Origin: Actinacidiphila glaucinigra
Lineage (GTDB): Bacteria > Actinomycetota > Actinomycetes > Streptomycetales > Streptomycetaceae
Assembly (NCBI RefSeq): GCF_900188405.1
Contig: NZ_FZOF01000004.1
Location: 62,001-126,000 of the forward strand
DNA length: 64,000 nucleotides
Direction of reading: 5' to 3'
This document shows positions 59,735 through 64,000 of this stretch, piece by piece. The notes beneath the pieces are model-generated. The model was not told the DNA's origin. It saw nothing but the letters and a program-made list of their open reading frames with translations, and did not search any database. The first letter of the stretch is position 1; each line of letters opens with the position of its first letter. Position numbers and translations under genes: made by a program.

Positions 59735-60496
59735 ATGCGCGGCGACGAACGGCAGCACAGGATCCTGGCCCTGGTGCGGCAGTCCGGACGGGTGGAGGTC
59801 ACCGCCCTGGCCGCGGAGTTCAAGGTGGCACCGGAGACGATCCGCCGCGACCTCAGCGAGCTGGAGCGGCGCGGACTCGTCCGCCGTACCCACGGCGGGG
59901 CCTACCCCGTGGAGAGCGCCGGCTTCGAGACGGACCTGGCCCGCCGCGAGACCCACCAGGTGGAGGGCAAGCGCCGGATCGCCGCGGCGGGGGTGAAGCT
60001 GCTCGGCGAGGCGGAGACCGTCTTCGTCGACGAGGGCTACACCCAGCAGTTGCTGGCGGCGCTGCTCCCCACCGACCGTCCGCTGACCGTGGTGACCGCC
60101 TCGCTGCCCACCGCGGCGGCGGTCGCCCAGTCCCCCGAGACCACCGTGCTGCTGCTCGGGGGCCGGGTACGGGGCCGCACCCTGGCCACCGTCGGCTCCT
60201 GGGCCACCCAGATGCTGTCCTCCTTCGTCATCGACCTGGCGATCATGGGGGCCAACGGCATATCCCGCGACTTCGGCCTGACCACCCCCGATCCGGTCGT
60301 CGCGGACGTCAAGGCGCAGGCGGTGCGCTCCGCGCGGCGCCGCGTCCTGGTGGGCATCCACACCAAGTTCGGCGCCTCGAGCTTCTGCCGGTTCGCGGAG
60401 ATCGGCGACTTCGAGACGATCGTCACCGACACGGGCCTGCCGGCCCCCGAGGCCCACCGCTACTCGCTGCTCGGCCCCAACGTCATCCGCGTCTGA
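59735..60496 (+). CDS. DeoR family transcriptional regulator
   Basis: A 253-residue DeoR-type repressor. The N-terminal winged helix reads ERQHRILALVRQSGRVEVTALAAEFKVAPETIRRDLSELERRGLVRRTHGGA, and the C-terminal sugar-phosphate domain has VDEGYTQQL, LLLGGRVRGRTLATVGSWA and DLAIMGANGIS. Precedes the transporter genes by 115 bp in the same direction, so it presumably controls them in response to a phosphorylated polyol or sugar. GGGAGG lies before ATG 59735. Confidence 0.9.
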   Translation: MRGDERQHRILALVRQSGRVEVTALAAEFKVAPETIRRDLSELERRGLVRRTHGGAYPVESAGFETDLARRETHQVEGKRRIAAAGVKLLGEAETVFVDEGYTQQLLAALLPTDRPLTVVTASLPTAAAVAQSPETTVLLLGGRVRGRTLATVGSWATQMLSSFVIDLAIMGANGISRDFGLTTPDPVVADVKAQAVRSARRRVLVGIHTKFGASSFCRFAEIGDFETIVTDTGLPAPEAHRYSLLGPNVIRV

Positions 60497-60611
60497 GCCA
60501 CCGCACCCGCCCCACCCTGCGCGCGAGCCGCCGCAGGTCGCCCCGGCACGCCCCGAAGCGCCCCGGACCCCGGGCGCGCCGCCGGGATCCCCCTCACAGG
60601 AAGGCCTCCCC

Positions 60612-62003
60612 ATGGCCAGCAACGACACCGACCGAGGAAGGGCGCCACGGCGCCGCTCCACCGTCCGGCTGACCGCACTCGGGGCCTGTACGGCCCTGCT
60701 CGCCAGCTGCGCCGGTGCGGGCGGCAGCGGAGGGGACGGCGGGGGCGGCGGCGCCTCCGTGAACGTCCTGATGGTCAACAACCCGCAGATGCTGGACCTC
60801 CAGAAGCTGACCGCGTCGGACTTCACCAAGGACACCGGCATCAAGGTCAACTTCACCGTGCTGCCGGAGAACGACGTCCGCGACAAGATCAGCCAGGAGT
60901 TCTCCAGCCAGGCCGGCACCTACGACGTCGCCTCCATCAGCAACTACGAGGCGCCCATCTACGGCAAGAACGGCTGGCTGGCCCCGCTGGACGACACCGT
61001 CGCCAAGGACCCCGGCTTCGACCAGGCGGACATCCTCCCGTCGATGCGGGAGAGCCTGACCGGAGCCGACGGCAGGCTGTACGCCGAACCGTTCTACGGC
61101 GAGTCGTCGTTCCTGATGTACCGCAAGGACGTGTTCGAGGCGAAGGGCCTCACCATGCCCGAGCGCCCCACCTGGCAGCAGGTCGCCGACCTCGCGGCGA
61201 AGGCGGACGGCGCCGAGTCCGGCATGAAGGGCATCTGCCTGCGCGGACTGCCCGGCTGGGGCGAGGTGATGGCGCCGCTGACCACCGTCGTCAACACCTT
61301 CGGCGGCACCTGGTTCACCAAGGACTGGCAGGCCCAGGTGAACGCGCCCGCGTTCAAGGAGGCGACGAAGTTCTACGTCGACCTGGTCCGCGAGCACGGC
61401 GAGGCGGGCGCACCGCAGGCCGGCTTCGCCGAGTGCCTGGGCGCCTTCCAGCAGGGCAAGACCGCCATGTGGTACGACGCCACCTCGGCCGCGGGCATCC
61501 TCGACAGCGCCGACTCCCCCGTCGCCGGCAAGGTCGGCTACGCCCCGGCGCCCGTGGTGAAGACGGACAACTCCGGCTGGCTGTACACCTGGGCCTGGGG
61601 CGTCCAGAAGGCGAGCAAGCGTCAGGACGACGCGGCGAAGTTCGTGGCCTGGGCGTCCGGCAAGGGGTACGAGGAACTCGTCGGCGAGAAGCTCGGCTGG
61701 GCCCGCGTCCCGGCGGGCAAGCGCACCTCCACGTACGAGAACGCGGACTACCTGAAGGTGGCGGGCCCCTTCGCCAAGGCCACCGAGGAGGCCATCGCCG
61801 GGGCCGACCCGCGCGACCCAGGCGTCCAGCCGCGGCCGACGCTCGGCATCCAGTTCGTCGACATCCCCGAGTTCCCCGACCTCGGCACCAAGGTCTCGCA
61901 GGAGATCGCCTCCGCCATCGCCGGGCGCACCTCGGTGGACGCCGCGCTCGACAAGTCCCAGCAGCTCGCGGAGAAGGTCGCCGCCCAGTACCGGAACGGG
62001 TGA
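60612..62003 (+). CDS. sugar/polyol ABC transporter substrate-binding lipoprotein
   Basis: A 463-residue family-1 binding protein of the SmoE/MtlE type (mannitol/sorbitol). Signal peptide ends with the lipobox LLASC, so Cys about 33 is lipidated. VYDVASISNYEAPIYGKNGWLAPLDD and WGVQKASKRQDDAAKFVAWAS are typical of polyol binders. CAGGAAGG precedes ATG 60612. Followed by both permease genes; no ATPase gene lies in the window, consistent with the shared MsiK ATPase of Streptomyces. Confidence 0.9.
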   Translation: MASNDTDRGRAPRRRSTVRLTALGACTALLASCAGAGGSGGDGGGGGASVNVLMVNNPQMLDLQKLTASDFTKDTGIKVNFTVLPENDVRDKISQEFSSQAGTYDVASISNYEAPIYGKNGWLAPLDDTVAKDPGFDQADILPSMRESLTGADGRLYAEPFYGESSFLMYRKDVFEAKGLTMPERPTWQQVADLAAKADGAESGMKGICLRGLPGWGEVMAPLTTVVNTFGGTWFTKDWQAQVNAPAFKEATKFYVDLVREHGEAGAPQAGFAECLGAFQQGKTAMWYDATSAAGILDSADSPVAGKVGYAPAPVVKTDNSGWLYTWAWGVQKASKRQDDAAKFVAWASGKGYEELVGEKLGWARVPAGKRTSTYENADYLKVAGPFAKATEEAIAGADPRDPGVQPRPTLGIQFVDIPEFPDLGTKVSQEIASAIAGRTSVDAALDKSQQLAEKVAAQYRNG

Positions 62004-62010
62004 TTCGGCC

Positions 62011-62985
62011 ATGACCGGTACGTCGAGCACCGTCACCGAGAAGGTGCGCGGCCGCGCAGCGGTCCGGGCGGTGCCCGCCCGGACCGCGGGCCCGGGCCGA
62101 GCCGCCGCCTGGGCCCGCCGTGGGCCCCTGATGCCGGCGCTGGTGTTCATGGTGGTCGTCACCCAGCTGCCCTTCGTGGCCACGCTGGTGATCTCCTTCA
62201 CGGACTGGAACGCCCTCTACCCCGACCGGCGCGGCTTCACCGGACTGACCAACTACGCCGACGTGTTCGGCGACGCCGGCCTGCGCGCGTCCGTCCTGAC
62301 CACCGTCTGGCTCACGGCCGGTGTCGTCCTGGTCAGCCTGGTGCTGGGACTCGGCCTTGCGCTGCTGCTGGACCGCCGCTTCCGGGGCCGCGGGCTGGTG
62401 CGGACCATGCTGATCGCGCCCTTCCTGCTCGTCCCGGTCGCCTCGGCGCTGCTGTGGAAGCACGCCCTCTACAACCCCGAGTACGGGCTGTTCAACGGCG
62501 CGTTGAGTTGGCTGTGGCAACTGTTCGGCAGCGAGCGCCCGCCGCAGCCTGACTGGATCACCTCGATGCCGCTCGGGGCGATCGGGGCCTCGCTGGTGTG
62601 GCAGTGGACCCCGTTCATGATGCTGATCCTGCTCGCCGGACTGCAGAGCCGCTCCACGGAGGCGGTGGAGGCAGCCCGGGTGGACGGCGCCAACGCCTGG
62701 CAGGTCTTCCGCTTCCTGACCCTGCCGCACCTGCGGCGCTACCTCGAACTGGCCGCGCTGCTCGGCTCGGTCTACGTCGTGCAGAACTTCGACGCGGTCT
62801 TCACCCTCACCTCCGGCGGCCTGGGCACCGCCAACCTGCCTTACACGATCTACGAGTCCTTCTACAAGGCCCACGACTACGGCCGGGCGTCGGCGGCCGG
62901 CGTGGTCGTCGTCGCCGGGACCATCGTCGTCGCCACCCTCGCACTGCGCCTGGTGTCGACGCTGCTCAAGGAGGAGTCCTCATGA
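62011..62985 (+). CDS. ABC transporter permease (MalF-type)
   Basis: A 324-residue permease with six membrane helices (LMPALVFMVVVTQLPFVATLVISF, VWLTAGVVLVSLVLGLGLALLL and others). The cytoplasmic coupling loop reads EAARVDGANAWQVFRFLTLPHL, the EAA motif of binding-protein-dependent permeases. Starts seven bases after the binding-protein gene and overlaps the next permease by ATGA. Confidence 0.93.
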   Translation: MTGTSSTVTEKVRGRAAVRAVPARTAGPGRAAAWARRGPLMPALVFMVVVTQLPFVATLVISFTDWNALYPDRRGFTGLTNYADVFGDAGLRASVLTTVWLTAGVVLVSLVLGLGLALLLDRRFRGRGLVRTMLIAPFLLVPVASALLWKHALYNPEYGLFNGALSWLWQLFGSERPPQPDWITSMPLGAIGASLVWQWTPFMMLILLAGLQSRSTEAVEAARVDGANAWQVFRFLTLPHLRRYLELAALLGSVYVVQNFDAVFTLTSGGLGTANLPYTIYESFYKAHDYGRASAAGVVVVAGTIVVATLALRLVSTLLKEESS

Positions 62986-63833
62986 GCGCTGTACCGGTAC
63001 CGGGCGCCCGCGGGCGCCGTTCCGCCTCCCTGTGGGGGCTGGTCGCCTGGGCCGCCGCCCTGCTGTTCGTCCTGCCGATCGCCTGGATGGTGCTGACCTC
63101 GCTGCACAGTGAGACGGACGCCGCCACCAACCCGCCCTCCCTCGGCGCCGGGCTCACCCTGGACGGCTACCGGGAGTTCTTCGGCGCCGCCACGGGCGCG
63201 AGCCCCTGGCCCGCCCTGGTCAACTCGCTGACGGCGAGCCTGGTCTCCACGCTGCTGGTGCTGGCACTCGCGATACCGGCCGCGTACGCGCTGTCGATCC
63301 GGCCCGTGCGCAAGTGGTCCGACGTCCTGTTCTTCTTCCTGTCGACGAAGATGCTGCCCGCGGTCGCCGGGCTGCTGCCGGTCTACCTCGTGGCGCAGAA
63401 CCTCGGACTGCTGGACAACGTCTGGCTGATGGTCCTGCTCTACACCTCGATGAACCTGCCGATCGCGGTCTGGATGATGCGGTCCTTCCTCGCCGAGATC
63501 CCGGTGGCGATCCTCGAGGCCGCCGCGATCGACGGAGCCGGGCTGCCGGCCGTGTTCCGCCGGATCGTCATCCCGGTCTCCGCCCCCGGCATCGCCGCCA
63601 CCTCGCTGATCTGCTTCATCTTCAGCTGGAACGAGATGCTCTTCGCCCGGGTGCTCACCGGTGTCCGCTCGGTGACCGCGCCGGTCTTCCTCACCTCCTT
63701 CGTCACCAGTCAGGGACTCTTCCTCGCCAAGGTCTGCGCCGCGGCCGTCGTGGTGTCCCTGCCCGTCCTCGTCGCCGGATTCGCCGCCCAGGACCGCCTG
63801 GTCCAGGGCCTGTCACTGGGAGCCGTCAAGTGA
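62982..63833 (+). CDS. ABC transporter permease (MalG-type)
   Basis: A 283-residue permease with six helices. Its EAA loop is ILEAAAIDGAGLPAVFRRIVIPVSAPG. Overlaps the MalF-type gene by ATGA at 62982-62985 and the dehydrogenase gene by GTGA at 63830, so all are co-translated. Substrate specificity comes from the binding protein. Confidence 0.93.
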   Translation: MSAVPVPGARGRRSASLWGLVAWAAALLFVLPIAWMVLTSLHSETDAATNPPSLGAGLTLDGYREFFGAATGASPWPALVNSLTASLVSTLLVLALAIPAAYALSIRPVRKWSDVLFFFLSTKMLPAVAGLLPVYLVAQNLGLLDNVWLMVLLYTSMNLPIAVWMMRSFLAEIPVAILEAAAIDGAGLPAVFRRIVIPVSAPGIAATSLICFIFSWNEMLFARVLTGVRSVTAPVFLTSFVTSQGLFLAKVCAAAVVVSLPVLVAGFAAQDRLVQGLSLGAVK

Positions 63834-64000
63834 AGGCAGTCGTCATCGCCGAGCCCGGGAAGATCGAGCTCGCCACCGTCGAGGACCCCGCGCCCGGTCC
63901 GCGCGACGTGGTGGTCGCGGTCGCCGCCTGCGGACTGTGCGGAACCGATCTGCACATCCTGCAGGGCGAGTTCGCGCCGACGCTGCCGATCGTGCCGGGA
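63830..64000 (+). CDS. zinc-dependent alcohol/polyol dehydrogenase (partial)
   Basis: The first 57 residues of a medium-chain dehydrogenase, cut by the window end. ACGLCGTDLHILQGEF gives the catalytic zinc Cys of the sorbitol/alcohol dehydrogenase family, and PIVPG the start of the next conserved stretch. GTG 63830 overlaps the permease stop by GTGA. The operon context suggests oxidation of the imported polyol, for example sorbitol, mannitol or arabitol. Confidence 0.88.
   Translation, partial: MKAVVIAEPGKIELATVEDPAPGPRDVVVAVAACGLCGTDLHILQGEFAPTLPIVPG

Noticed and set aside
1..64000. tRNA, rRNA, CRISPR arrays, integrases, phage or transposon genes
   Set aside because: Read for T-loop, anti-Shine-Dalgarno, spaced repeat and recombinase motifs on both strands; none was convincing.

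Overview
The window is high-GC actinobacterial chromosome, almost certainly Streptomyces. Signs are strong third-position G/C bias, GTG/TTG starts with GGAGG-type ribosome sites, a DasR box at nagB, WhiB and Wbl-like small genes, DUF5133/DUF6295-type Streptomyces families, several SpoIIE-type PP2C regulators, and rare TTA codons (two, both in one gene). I see no rRNA, tRNA, CRISPR array, intact insertion sequence or integrase.

Layout. 0-2.7 kb: an alpha/beta hydrolase cut by the window edge, a divergent MerR regulator, type I methionine aminopeptidase and a divergent XRE regulator. 2.7-3.4 kb: a gene-free stretch with hairpin repeats. 3.4-9.6 kb: a TPM-domain membrane protein and two PAS/GAF/PP2C phosphatases. 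10-16 kb: cupin/zinc-ribbon protein, NAD kinase paralogue, a LysR regulator with a TDT-family transporter, nagB under a DasR box, and an AI-2E-type permease. 16.3-20.6 kb: a large secreted GH87 alpha-1,3-glucanase. 20.6-33.1 kb: small housekeeping-like and regulatory genes, a third PAS/GAF/PP2C/ATPase protein whose phosphatase site is degenerate, a fourth membrane PP2C, an IclR regulator, an antibiotic-phosphotransferase-like protein, a dienelactone hydrolase, an ARMT1-like DUF89 protein, and an HD phosphohydrolase fused to a bL12 C-terminal-like domain.

33.4-45 kb is the accessory part. It holds two secreted collagen-like proteins sharing a cysteine cassette, a WhiB regulator, several unfamiliar small genes, genes interrupted by single in-frame stops, a GH64 beta-1,3-glucanase under a LacI-type palindrome, an isochorismatase-type hydrolase, and an 851-residue STAND NTPase with two TTA codons.

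45.4-58.3 kb is an aerobic carbon monoxide dehydrogenase locus. coxM-coxS-coxL, an XdhC-YHS protein, coxD and coxE are packed with overlapping stops and starts behind a divergent LysR regulator. A second xdhC with coxG, and an MHYT-domain sensor like CoxC/CoxH, flank it. The CoxL active-site motif is the form I type, with Ala before the catalytic Cys. 58.5-64 kb holds an orphan squalene/phytoene-synthase-like gene and the start of a DeoR-controlled polyol or sugar operon (binding protein, two permeases, zinc alcohol dehydrogenase cut by the window end).

Together the window suggests a soil saprophyte that attacks fungal wall alpha- and beta-1,3-glucans, salvages amino sugars and polyols, may oxidise trace CO for energy, and runs partner-switching-type regulation through several PP2C proteins.
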